A stretch of 64,000 nt of DNA from Paraglaciecola mesophila. Its GTDB lineage: Bacteria; Pseudomonadota; Gammaproteobacteria; Enterobacterales; Alteromonadaceae. The stretch covers positions 4,835,001-4,899,000 of the forward strand of contig NZ_CP047656.1 in NCBI RefSeq assembly GCF_009906955.1, given 5' to 3'. Both the position numbers and the translations under genes were made by a program. The notes beneath the pieces were generated by a model. It saw nothing but the letters and a program-made list of their open reading frames with translations. It searched no databases and was not told where the DNA came from. This document shows, piece by piece, positions 18,278 through 31,100 of this stretch (position 1 is its first letter; every line of letters begins with the position of its first letter).

Positions 18278-20412
18278 ATAGTGCCCCTTACATTACCGTT
18301 CTTTAGGGCTTCTAGTACTTTATTTCGTTCGCCTTTTATGGCCACTTTACCTGCATCTAACACTATGATTTGGTTAACCATTGAGAGTAATGATACACGA
18401 TGGGTTACCATTAGCATGGTGCGGGTTGCGCTGACTTTCTCTAGTGCTGATTTCACTTGATCTTCTGCTTGGTGATCTAGCGACGATGTAGGCTCATCAA
18501 GTAATAAAAAGGGAGGATTAGCCACAATAGCCCTCGCGATGGCGACGGCTTGCTTTTGTCCGCCGGATAAGTGATGACCGTGCTCTCCTACCTGCATATC
18601 TAAGCCATCTGGGTGGTTATTGACCACAGACATTAACCCGCTGAGTTCAAGCGCACGGGTGAGCGCTTGTGGTTCAGCGTGTTTGGCTAAGTACATGATA
18701 TTGTCTCTAAGTGTGCCAAAGAATAGGGATATTTCTTGGGGGACATAGCCTACATTATTACGTAATTCTGATAACTCTAATTGCTGCAATTCGATACCGT
18801 CTATGTAGATATGCCCTGAAGTTGGGGTATACAAACCCAGCAGCAGCTTTTGTATCGTGCTTTTTCCCGAACCATTTTTACCCAAAATCGCCACATGATC
18901 CCCTGCATTGATTTTGAAACTGACATTAGACAAAACATCCTTAGCGTCGTCATCATAACGAAACGAGACGTTTTTAAATTCAATTTCTCCTTTGAAGGTA
19001 GCATGATTAATTTTATGGGAATTCATTGGACGTTCAGAGGGTTGCTCCATCAACGTATTGAGCATTTCCATTGACGTGACAGCGTTGTGATATTGAGCGA
19101 TGACGCCAGTAACTAGATTTATTGGATTCATTGCTCTGCTGCTAAGCATGTAGGCTGCAATCAGTGCCCCTTGAGTGAGTTCACCTTCGATTATTAAATA
19201 CACACCAATAATGAGTATAACGATACCAACAATTTGTTGAACAAACTGTGAAACATTGCTGATTGAAGAAGAAATAAAACGTATTTGTGATTGGGTTCGA
19301 GCGAGAAAAATCGTGCTTTTTTCCCAATCTACCTGCACTTTAGATTCTGCGTGAAAGCTCTTTATTTCCTCAATATTGTCGATACTTTCTACTAAGATGG
19401 CGTTGCGTAAAGCGCCAGATTGCATGGCGCCATTAGCAAGGCTGTGTAGCTTCTTTTGTGCTGAGAAGGCATAGCCAATAATCAGCAGCGAGCCGACTAT
19501 AATGGGCAGTACGAGTACAGGCGATATAATGGCAATGATGACACTAAACAGGAGCACAAACGGTAAATCTACAAACGAAACCAGAGTCAGTGAACTGAGT
19601 AATGTACGAATCGACTCAAACGATTGGATCCCACTGGCGAATGCACCAGATGAAGGCGGCCTGTCCATTAGACGTATGTTGAGAATTTTCTCCATTAGCG
19701 ATGAAGATACTTTGACGTCAATGCGACTAGCGGCGAGCTCGACATAATAGTTGCGAACCATCTTTAACACGAGATCAGCAAGCAAGACAATAGCGACGCC
19801 AGAGGCGAGCATCCATAATGTTTCAACGGCACCATTTGGCACGACTCTGTCATAAATATTCATCACGAATAAGGGCATCGCCACCGAAAATAGATTGATC
19901 ACAACAGCGGAGATAATCACATCCCTGTAAAGCCCTCTGCATTCTTTGATCACACCCCAAAACCAGTGGCCTGTTCGTTTTTGGTTAATATTCGGTGTGC
20001 GTTTGTCGAATTGATGCTTAGGTCGAGCAAAAATGACTTGTTCGGTAAACTTGTTTGTCAGTGTTGCAATCGGCTCTTGTACATCTGCCCCAGGTAAATC
20101 TGGGTATATGACGTTTGCCGTGTGGTGTTCGTCGTCGATGCTTAGCAGCACACACGCTGTGTTATTTTTTAAGATTAATATAGCAGGCAAAAGGGAAGGG
20201 TTTATTTGCGCTAGCGTTCGTGTCGCAATCTTGCTATTAAGCCCTGCGCGTTTTGCCGCTCGTGCAAAGATGGATGGAGTCAGGTCTCCATCAATTAAGG
20301 GTAATCCTGACAGTAAAACATCTTTTGAAAAATCTAAATTGTAGTGTTCACATATTACATATAAACAGTTACTCAAATCTTCTCTTTCTATTTTCCCCGA
20401 GGTACTTTCCAT
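18274..20412 (-). CDS. lapB: Type I secretion ABC transporter (LapB-like, degenerate C39 domain)
   Basis: 712 residues. The N-terminal about 130 residues look like a C39-peptidase-like domain without the catalytic context, as in RTX/Lap exporters that do not process a leader. Next comes a six-helix membrane domain (about 150-430). The ATPase has Walker A GKNGSGKST, signature LSGGQKQ and Walker B FLLLDEP, with the switch His in VTHRVSLL. It should export the giant adhesin using LapC and LapE. Gene order on the minus strand is lapE, then lapB, then lapC. Confidence 0.94.
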   Translation of the reverse strand: MESTSGKIEREDLSNCLYVICEHYNLDFSKDVLLSGLPLIDGDLTPSIFARAAKRAGLNSKIATRTLAQINPSLLPAILILKNNTACVLLSIDDEHHTANVIYPDLPGADVQEPIATLTNKFTEQVIFARPKHQFDKRTPNINQKRTGHWFWGVIKECRGLYRDVIISAVVINLFSVAMPLFVMNIYDRVVPNGAVETLWMLASGVAIVLLADLVLKMVRNYYVELAASRIDVKVSSSLMEKILNIRLMDRPPSSGAFASGIQSFESIRTLLSSLTLVSFVDLPFVLLFSVIIAIISPVLVLPIIVGSLLIIGYAFSAQKKLHSLANGAMQSGALRNAILVESIDNIEEIKSFHAESKVQVDWEKSTIFLARTQSQIRFISSSISNVSQFVQQIVGIVILIIGVYLIIEGELTQGALIAAYMLSSRAMNPINLVTGVIAQYHNAVTSMEMLNTLMEQPSERPMNSHKINHATFKGEIEFKNVSFRYDDDAKDVLSNVSFKINAGDHVAILGKNGSGKSTIQKLLLGLYTPTSGHIYIDGIELQQLELSELRNNVGYVPQEISLFFGTLRDNIMYLAKHAEPQALTRALELSGLMSVVNNHPDGLDMQVGEHGHHLSGGQKQAVAIARAIVANPPFLLLDEPTSSLDHQAEDQVKSALEKVSATRTMLMVTHRVSLLSMVNQIIVLDAGKVAIKGERNKVLEALKNGNVRGTI

Positions 20413-20572
20413 ATTTCACTCTCGATAACTAATTTGGGATGAATGTACGCTGTGTTTTGTTATTAATTTTCATACCTGTGTATTAAAGTTGAAACGCAGT
20501 GAATCGCTCGATTTTTAATTTTTCTCTGCATTTTGTTATTTAAGTAGTATAGGAATAATGCAAATTTACTGT

Positions 20573-21928
20573 TTAATTTTTTGGACAAGCATATTTAATA
20601 TCTGAATTAATGTTCGCTTTATCTAGGTTATTAATGTCAGGTAGGTTTGCTATTGAAATTCCTAAACTTTTAACCAAGATCCCTATTTCAGCTAATACAT
20701 TTATTAAGGCCTGTTTTTGTCTAAATTGGGCATCAATATAAGCGCGGCTAGATTCAAAGTATTCATTCTCTGCATCTAGCACATCGAGTAGGGTGCGCTG
20801 ACCGATATCAAACTGATCTTTGTATGCCGTTTTTACTCGGCTTGAAGAGAGCTTATGTTGGTTTAACACAGGTAAAAGGCGATTCGAAGTGACGTATTCG
20901 TTAAATGCAATTTGGATATTTTGCCGTACGTCACGACAGGTTTTATCTCTGAGATCTTTTGCCACATTGACTTGTTCTTGCGCTTGTTTTATTGACGCTT
21001 TATCTTGGCCACCGCGAAACAAATTATAGCGAAATTGCAGCCCCACCGAGCCTTCTGTTATGGTGTTATTTAAACCAAATTGATCTCTACTTTGACTACC
21101 ATATCGGGCGATGAAATCGACCTGAGGTTTATAGTTGGATTTTTGCGTTTTCACGCCTAATTTTTCTGCCTCAATGTTGTGCATGCTAGCAAAAAATGAT
21201 GGGCTTGTTCGGTAGGTTTTTTCCAAAACACTCTGTAAATCATCAGGTAATTCAATACCTTGTACTGGTATATCTTGAAGTTGGTCAGCGGGGGAACGAC
21301 CTACAACACGCAGAAACCTAGCACTGACATCATACAAGTTATTAACGTCCGTTATGACGTTGGATTCTGATAACGCTAAACGGCCATTTATTTGCTCTAA
21401 ATCAGCAGCTCTGGTGACCCCAGCACTGACACCTTCTTCAATTTGTGAGAATACTTTTTCATGGGTGTTAAGGTTTTCTTGCGCGAGCTTCACCAAGGCT
21501 TGATATTGCTGTACGTCTAGGTATGCAAGAGCGGTTTCTCTGGCCGCATTCTCAACACTAGTGGCGAATTCAAAATACCTAACCATTTGCACTTGTCTAA
21601 AGCGATTCACTTCATGTTTTACTCGAGAGCCGTTATACAGTGACTGAGTTAGCACCATTTCAATATCGTTGCTGGAAAACTCTGTGTCACTACCGTAATT
21701 ACGGTCCTGATATTGAGTGTTAGCGACCAAATCTACGGTAGGTTTGTTACCCGCTTTTGCAATTCTAAGGCTATGTTTTGCTGCATAAAACGTGTGCCAT
21801 GTGGCCTGCACCTCTGGGTTGGTCTCAATTGCATCGAGTATAGCACTTGAAATACTGTCTTTTTCTTGTGCGTAAGCTGTTGAAGATAATAGAAAACTTA
21901 TGGAAATGACGAGACGAGAAAACTTCAT
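20573..21928 (-). CDS. lapE: TolC-family outer membrane channel of the Lap secretion system
   Basis: 451 residues with a Sec signal (RLVISISFLLSSTAYA). Two OEP repeats are visible, with LDVQQYQALVKLAQENLNTHE in the first half and GQRTLLDVLDAENEYFESSRAYIDAQ in the second, a strong TolC/LapE match. It is divergent from the adhesin gene (248-base shared AT-rich promoter region) and upstream of lapB by 160 bases. Confidence 0.92.
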   Translation of the reverse strand: MKFSRLVISISFLLSSTAYAQEKDSISSAILDAIETNPEVQATWHTFYAAKHSLRIAKAGNKPTVDLVANTQYQDRNYGSDTEFSSNDIEMVLTQSLYNGSRVKHEVNRFRQVQMVRYFEFATSVENAARETALAYLDVQQYQALVKLAQENLNTHEKVFSQIEEGVSAGVTRAADLEQINGRLALSESNVITDVNNLYDVSARFLRVVGRSPADQLQDIPVQGIELPDDLQSVLEKTYRTSPSFFASMHNIEAEKLGVKTQKSNYKPQVDFIARYGSQSRDQFGLNNTITEGSVGLQFRYNLFRGGQDKASIKQAQEQVNVAKDLRDKTCRDVRQNIQIAFNEYVTSNRLLPVLNQHKLSSSRVKTAYKDQFDIGQRTLLDVLDAENEYFESSRAYIDAQFRQKQALINVLAEIGILVKSLGISIANLPDINNLDKANINSDIKYACPKN

Positions 21929-22176
21929 AATTAATACTCATATAGAGAAATGGGACTAAACTTTCGGAGTTTTTGAACGAAAAAATAAATTAATTTAACC
22001 TCCTGTTAATTCACTGATTTGTTTTCATATTTTCTAACGGTAGACGTTAAATGTATTTTTTCAAGTTTTTATAATTTATTAATTTTTAGCTAATTAAATA
22101 ATTAAACTTAGGTCTTATAGACTGAACTATCATACTTATTAAAATTCAATTTTTGTTGACGAAGCTAGAGGTTGTT

Positions 22177-25100
22177 ATGGCTGATTTTGAATATATCGTA
22201 GAACGTATTGATGGTGATGATTCAATTACGGTAATCAATGAAGATGGTGATATTCGTTTTGTCTCTCAAGGCGAAATTGTCAGAGTTGGCGACACCATAT
22301 TGTCTATTGAAGGAGGCCAAGTTGTTTTAACCGCAGGCGACCAAAATATCTTTCTTGATAATAGCGTAGATGTATTTATCGGAGCTGATCTTGCACCTCA
22401 ACAAGACATTCAAGCGACTGATGAAGCAGAAATAGAGATTGATGAAGATTTTCTAGCCGCTCTTGATGGTGATGGCGATTTGCTTGATTCTTTAGATGCC
22501 ACAGCCGCAGGTGCTGAATCAGGAGGTGAAGGAGGTGACGGTTCATCTTTTGTGCGTGTCGATCGCGTGTCAGAAGAAGTAGACCCCGTTGAGTTTGAAT
22601 ATGACCAAGCTGATAACGAAAGCGTGCAATTAGAAACTCAAGAAGTATCAGCAGCGGACTTTGACATTGAGTTGGACTTACCAGCAGAGATTAACAATGT
22701 TACTCCTACAATTAATGGTACAACATCTGCGCCAGCAGGCAGCGTAATAAACGTTGTAATCACAGATCAAAATGGTAACTCTCAAAGTATAACAAGTGTG
22801 GTAGCAGATGATGGAACATTTACGATTAACGTGGGTAATGCATTACCAGAAGGCCCGTTTACAGTGGATGCAAGTACTACCGATAATCAGGGCAATACCA
22901 CAACGGTTTCCGTTGATTCTTCTGTCGACCTTACTGCTCCAGTTATTGATAATTTAACAATTGAACAACAAACGGATACCCCAGTTTTTTCAGGTGATAC
23001 GGATGCTCAGCCTGGCACAGATGTCACCTTTACCGTAACGGATAGCAACGGGGATACTCAAGTTATCACTACCGCGGTGCAAAATGACGGTAATTTTAGT
23101 GCTACCCCTGACGCAGCATTAGCTGACGGTGAGTTCACTGTGGTAACACAAGTGTCTGATGCAGCGGGCAATACCACAACTCAAACCACTACAGGCAATG
23201 TGAATACCGCAGCACCTACGGTGACTGATACCACGACAACAAACAATAATACTGATACTCCCACTTTTACAGGGAATTCCAATGCCGAGCCGGGCAGTGA
23301 GGTTACTATTTCGGTCACCGACGCCGATGGTGACACTCAAATCATCAATACCGTCGTGCAAGACGACGGCAGTTTCAGTGGTACCCCTGACACAGCATTA
23401 GCAGAGGGCGAGTTCACTCTAGTAACCCAAGTCACTGATGAAGCGGGCAATACGAGTTCCACAACATCAACGGGCAATGTAGATACCACAGCGCCTACTG
23501 TGACAGACACATCCGAGCCAAGCTCCAACACAAATACGCCGACCTTTACGGGGAATACGGATGCTGAGCCAGGTAGTCAGGTAACGATTACGGTGACAGA
23601 TGCTAATGGTGATAGCCAGACAATCAATGCTGTCGTGCAAGAAGACGGCACCTATTCAGGTAGTCCAGCCAATGCCCTAGCAGAAGGTGAATTCACTCTA
23701 GTAACCCAAGTGACTGATGAAGCAGGCAATACGAGTACCACAACATCAACGGGCAGTGTGGATACCACAGCGCCTACTGTGACAGACACATCCGAGCCAA
23801 GTACTAACACCAACACGCCGACCTTTACGGGGAATACGGATGCTGAGCCAGGTAGTCAGGTAACGATTTCGGTGACAGATGCTAATGGTGGTAGCCAGAC
23901 AATCAATGCTGTCGTGCAAGAAGACGGCACCTATTCAGGTAGTCCAGCCAATGCCCTAGCAGAAGGTGAATTCACTCTAGTAACCCAAGTGACTGATGAA
24001 GCGGGCAATACGAGTACCACAACATCAACGGGCAGTGTGGATACCACAGCGCCTACTGTGACAGACACATCCGAGCCAAGCACTAACACAAACACGCCGA
24101 CCTTTACGGGGAATACGGATGCTGAGCCAGGTAGTCAGGTAACGATTACGGTGACGGATGCTAATGGTGATAGCCAGACAATCAATGCTGTCGTGCAAGA
24201 AGACGGCACCTATTCAGGTAGTCCAGCCAATGCCCTAGCAGAAGGTGAATTCACTCTAGTAACCCAAGTGACTGATGAAGCGGGCAATACGAGTACCACA
24301 ACATCAACGGGCAGTGTGGATACCACAGCGCCTACTGTGACAGACACATCCGAGCCAAGCACTAACACGCCGACCTTTACGGGGAATACGGATGCTGAGC
24401 CAGGTAGTCAGGTAACGATTACGGTGACAGATGCTAATGGTGATAGCCAGACAATCAATGCTGTCGTGCAAGAAGACGGCACCTATTCAGGTAGTCCAGC
24501 CAATGCCCTAGCAGAAGGTGAATTCACTCTAGTAACCCAAGTGACTGATGAAGCGGGCAATACAAGTACCACAACATCAACGGGCAATGTGGATACCACA
24601 GCGCCAACAATTACAGTAGATGCACCAGATAACAGTAATGATGCTACGCCGACAATTACTGGTACCACGGACGCACCGGCCAACTCTGTGGTCAGCCTAA
24701 CGATAACCGGCAGTGATAATAGGGTACAAACAGTAAGCGCAAGTGTTCAAGCTAACGGAACCTATAGTGCCGATGTGCCGAGTGATATAGCGGAAGGTAA
24801 TTACACTGTTACAGCAACGATAACAGATGTAGCTGGGAATGAGGCAACTGCAACTGACACCGGCAGTGTAGATACCCAAGCACCTACGATATCCATAGAT
24901 ACACCAGATATTTCGAATGACAACACCCCTGTTATCACAGGTACTTCAGATAACGCGCCTGGTTCATTGGTTAGTTTAACCATTACTGACAGCGACGGTG
25001 GCTCTCAGGTGTTTACTGCTGTTGTTCAATCGGACGGAACCTTTAGTTCAGAAGCTGTAACACCAATACCTGATGGCGCTTATATAGTCACTGCAACCGT

Positions 25101-28100
25101 GGAAGATGATGCTGGGAATGTAACGAGTGCGACAGCGAGCGGTGAAGTTAACAGTGCATTACCAAGTTTAGCGTTAGACGAGTTACCAAATGGCAATGAC
25201 AATACGCCGCTGATCAGCGGAACAACTGACGCGCCATTCGGATCGTCGGTAAACATAAGCGTGACCGACAGTGATGGCAATATTCAGATACTCAATACGA
25301 GTGTCCAAAATGATGGTAGCTTTAGTCTTGAAGTTCCCGTTACCTTAGTTGATGGGGACTATGATGTTACCGTAACGGTTGATGATGGGTTAGGTAATCA
25401 AGCTCAGTCTTCTGGCAGTGGAAATATTGACACGACGGCCCCGACATTAACGGTTAATGCGCCGGATAACAGTAGTGATGCCACGCCTACGATCACGGGG
25501 ACAACGGACGCTGAAGTTAACTCAGTCGTTACACTTACTATTACGGGTAGCGACAATGCGGTTCAAACAATCAATGCGACAGTACAAACCAATGGCACTT
25601 ACAGTGTGGATGTGCCTAATGATTTGGCTGAGGGGAATTATAACGTCGCGGCATCGGTGACAGACGCTGCAGGAAATGAGGCAAATGTAACTGACGCCGG
25701 CAGTGTGGATACCCAAGCCCCGACGTTAACGGTGGATGCACCGGATAACAGCAATGATGCCACGCCAACGATTACGGGAACCACCAACGAGCCAGAAAAC
25801 GCCACGGTGTCGATATTGGTCACTGATGCCAATGGTGTGGAGCAAACCCTGAGCGCCACAGTACAAGCGAATGGCTCATACAGCGTCGATGTGCCCAATG
25901 ACTTGGCCGAAGGGAATTACACAGTGCAGGCCACCATCACAGGTGCAGCGGGTAACCCAGCAAATGCGAGTGACACAGGCAGCGTGGATACCCAAGCGCC
26001 GACGTTAACGGTAGATGCACCGGATAACAGCAATGATGCCACGCCAACGATTAGCGGAACCACCAACGAGCCAGAAAACGCCACGGTGTCGATATTGGTC
26101 ACTGATGCCAATGGTGTGGAGCAAACCCTAAGTGCCACAGTGCAAGCGAATGGCTCATACAGCGTCGATGTGCCCAACGACTTAGCCGAAGGGAATTACA
26201 CTGTCAGCGCCACCATTACAGATACGGCGGGTAACAGCACCACAGAAACCGACACTGGCAATGTAGACACGCTCTACCCTAACTTGAGTGTAGATGCACC
26301 AGACAATAGTAGTGATGCCACACCTATAATTTCAGGGACAACAAATGCCCCAGAAGGCTCCTCTATTCAGATAATTGTGACAGACAGTAATGGTAGTACT
26401 CAGGTTTTAGATACACAGGTCTTAAACAATGGCTCATTTGCTATAGAGGTACCAGCTGCGTTAAGTGAAGGTACATTCAGCGCACAAGTGACGGTGAGTG
26501 ACCAAGCAGGTAATCAAACAAGCATTTCAGACACTGGCAGTGTGGACACCATCGCCCCGACGTTAACGGTGGAAGCACCGGATAACAGCAATGATGCGAC
26601 GCCGACTATCACTGGTAATACAAATGCGCCAGTGGGTGCAACGGTGACGATAACGGTGACGGGCAGTGATTCAGCGGTACAAACCCTCACCGCCACAGTG
26701 CAGCCAGATGGCAGTTACCACGTAGATGTGCCCAGCGCATTGGAAGAAGGCAGCTATACGGTTGCCGCCACGGTTGCTGATGCAGCGGGTAACCCAGCGA
26801 GCGCGAATGACACAGGCAGTGTGGATACCCAGGCGCCGACGTTAACGGTAGATGCACCGGATAACAGCAATGATGCCACGCCAACGATTACGGGAACCAC
26901 CAACGAGCCTGAGAATGCCACGGTGTCGATATTGGTCACTGATGCCAATGGTGTAGAGCAAACCCTGAGCGCCACAGTACAAGCCAATGGCTCATACAGT
27001 GTCGATGTGCCCAATGACTTGGCCGAAGGGAATTACAGCGTTAGTGCCACCATTACAGATGCAGCGGGTAACCCAGCAAATGCGAGTGATACAGGCAGTG
27101 TGGATACCCAAGCGCCGACGTTAACGGTGGATGCACCGGATAACAGCAATGATGCCACGCCAACGATTACGGGAACCACTAACGAACCTGAGAATGCCAC
27201 GGTGTCGATATTGGTCACTGATGCCAATGGTGTAGAGCAAACCCTGAGTGCCACAGTGCAAGCCAATGGCTCATACAGCGTCGATGTGCCTAATGACTTA
27301 GCCGAGGGGAATTACACCGTCAGCGCCACCATTACCGATACGGCGGGTAACAGCACCACAGAAACCGACACTGGCAGTGTGGATACCATCGCACCGACGT
27401 TAACGGTGGAAGCACCGGATAACAGCAACGATGCGACGCCAACTATCACTGGTAATACAAATGCGCCAGTGGGTGCAACGGTGACGATAACGGTGACGGG
27501 CAGTGATTCAGCGGTACAAACCCTCACCGCCACAGTGCAGCCAGATGGCAGTTACCACGTAGATGTGCCCAGCGCATTGGAAGAAGGCAGCTATACGGTT
27601 GCCGCCACGGTTGCTGATGCAGCGGGTAACCCAGCGAGCGCGAATGACACAGGCAGTGTGGATACCCAGGCGCCGACGTTAACGGTAGATGCACCGGATA
27701 ACAGCAATGATGCCACGCCAACGATTACGGGAACCACCAACGAGCCTGAGAATGCCACGGTGTCGATATTGGTCACTGATGCCAATGGTGTAGAGCAAAC
27801 CCTGAGCGCCACAGTACAAGCCAATGGCTCATACAGCGTCGATGTGCCCAATGACTTGGCCGAAGGGAATTACAGCGTTAGTGCCACCATCACAGATGCA
27901 GCGGGTAACCCCGCGAGCGCGAGTGATACAGGCAGTGTCGATACCCAAGCGCCGACGTTAACGGTAGATGCACCGGATAACAGCAATGATGCCACGCCAA
28001 CGATTAGCGGAACCACCAACGAGCCTGAGAATGCCACAGTGTCAATATTGGTCACTGATGCTAACGGAATTGAGCAAACCCTAAGTGCCACAGTGCAAGC

Positions 28101-31100
28101 GAATGGCTCATACAGTGTCGATGTGCCTAATGACTTGGCTGAAGGGAATTACACCGTCAGCGCCACCATTACCGATACGGCGGGTAACAGCACCACAGAA
28201 ACCGACAGTGGCAGTGTGGACACCATCGCACCCACGTTAACGGTGGAAGCACCGGATAACAGCAGTGATGCGACGCCGACTATCACTGGTAATACAAATG
28301 CGCCAGTGGGGGCAACGGTGACGATAACGGTGACGGGCAGTGATTCAGCGGTACAAACCCTCACCGCCACAGTGCAGCCAGATGGCAGTTACCATGTAGA
28401 TGTGCCCAGCGCATTGGAAGAAGGCAGCTATACGGTTGCCGCCACGGTTGCTGATGCAGCGGGTAACCCAGCGAGCGCGAATGACACAGGCAGTGTGGAT
28501 ACCCAGGCGCCGACGTTAACGGTAGATGCACCGGATAACAGCAATGATGCCACGCCAACGATTACGGGAACCACCAACGAGCCTGAGAATGCCACGGTGT
28601 CAATATTGGTCACTGATGCCAATGGTGTAGAGCAAACCCTAAGTGCCACAGTACAAGCGAATGGCTCATACAGCGTTGATGTGCCTAACGACTTGGCCGA
28701 AGGTACGTACAATGTCACTGCTACCATTTCTGATAATGCGGGTAATGAAACGAGTGTTTCTGAAGCAGGAAGTGTCGATACAGTTCCGCCATCATTGGTG
28801 ATAAACGCGCCAGATAACACTAATGATACAACCCCTACGATTACAGGTAGCACAGATGTGACACCTGGTTCTACCGTTAGTATTACCTTGACTGACAGTA
28901 ATAATGATTCACAAACATTTACTGCAACGGTACAGACTGATGGGCACTTTTCAGCAGAAGTACCTAATGTTATTGCTGAAGGTAACTTTTCAGTTAGCGC
29001 GACAGTTACGGATGCAGCAAATAATTCTACTACATCGACAGACAATGGCTCTATTGACTCGACTGTGCCGAATTTGACGTTGACTGCACCGGCGATCACC
29101 AATGATGACACCCCCACTTTAAGTGGTACTACTGATGCTTCTTTAGACGGTTCAACTGTCAATATTATTGTGACTGATAGCCAAGGAGCAACTCAAAATC
29201 TTTCTGCTATTGTGCAGCCAGATGGCAGTTTTTCATTAGAGGTGCCAGGAGCACTAGCCGAAGGAAATTATTCGGTTACGGCGACGATCGATGATGGCGT
29301 TGGCAATGTAGCCAGTGCAACTGAGTCTGGAATTATTGATACGATTGCACCTAGTTTATCTTTGGTTTTACCTGTTGAGGCTGATGACACCACTCCATTG
29401 ATAAGTGGCTCAACCAATATCGCTCCTGGTGCATCAGTTACTATTACTGTGACCGATAATCAAGGAGATACACAAAATCTCACTGCCACGGTGCAAGAAA
29501 ATGGCAGTTATTCTATTGAAGTTCCAATCGAATTAGCACAAGGGGCGTACACTGTTGTCGCAACCGTGACTGATGCAGCGGGTAACAGCACCACAGAAAA
29601 CGATAGTGGAAATATTGATACCCAGGCGCCGACGTTAACGGTAGATGCACCGGATAACAGCAATGATGCCACGCCAACGATTACGGGAACCACCAACGAG
29701 CCTGAGAATGCCACGGTGTCGATATTGGTCACTGATGCCAATGGTGTAGAGCAAACCCTGAGCGCCACAGTACAAGCCAATGGCTCATACAGTGTCGATG
29801 TGCCCAATGACTTGGCCGAAGGGAATTACAGCGTTAGTGCCACCATTACAGATGCAGCGGGTAACCCAGCAAATGCGAGTGATACAGGCAGTGTGGATAC
29901 CCAAGCGCCGACGTTAACGGTGGATGCACCGGATAACAGCAATGATGCCACGCCAACGATTACGGGAACCACTAACGAACCTGAGAATGCCACGGTGTCG
30001 ATATTGGTCACTGATGCCAATGGTGTAGAGCAAACCCTGAGTGCCACAGTGCAAGCCAATGGCTCATACAGCGTCGATGTGCCTAATGACTTAGCCGAGG
30101 GGAATTACACCGTCAGCGCCACCATTACCGATACGGCGGGTAACAGCACCACAGAAACCGACACTGGCAGTGTGGATACCATCGCACCGACGTTAACGGT
30201 GGAAGCACCGGATAACAGCAACGATGCGACGCCAACTATCACTGGTAATACAAATGCGCCAGTGGGTGCAACGGTGACGATAACGGTGACGGGCAGTGAT
30301 TCAGCGGTACAAACCCTCACCGCCACAGTGCAGCCAGATGGCAGTTACCATGTAGATGTGCCCAGCGCATTGGAAGAAGGCAGCTATACGGTTGCCGCCA
30401 CGGTTGCTGATGCAGCGGGTAACCCAGCAAGTGCGAATGACACAGGCCGTGTGGATACCCAGGCGCCGACGTTAACGGTAGATGCACCGGATAACAGCAA
30501 TGATGCCACGCCAACGATTACGGGAACCACCAACGAGCCAGAAAACGCCACGGTGTCGATATTGGTCACTGATGCCAATGGTGTGGAGCAAACCCTGAGC
30601 GCCACAGTACAAGCGAATGGCTCATACAGCGTCGATGTGCCCAATGACTTGGCCGAAGGGAATTACACAGTGCAGGCCACCATCACAGATGCAGCGGGTA
30701 ACCCAGCAAATGCGAGTGACACAGGCAGCGTGGATACCCAAGCGCCGACGTTAACGGTAGATGCACCGGATAACAGCAATGATGCCACGCCAACGATTAG
30801 CGGAACCACCAACGAGCCAGAAAACGCCACGGTGTCGATATTGGTCACTGATGCCAATGGTGTGGAGCAAACCCTAAGTGCCACAGTGCAAGCGAATGGC
30901 TCATACAGCGTCGATGTGCCTAATGACTTAGCCGAGGGGAATTACACCGTCAGCGCCACCATTACCGATACGGCGGGTAACAGCACCACAGAAACCGACA
31001 CTGGCAGTGTGGATACCATCGCACCGACGTTAACGGTGGAAGCACCGGATAACAGCAACGATGCGACGCCAACTATCACTGGTAATACAAATGCGCCAGT

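Noticed and set aside
22153..22176. TTG start for the giant adhesin
   Set aside because: ATG 22177 has AGAGG at good spacing, and starting there puts the TAAG site at 109-112 as in known Lap adhesins.
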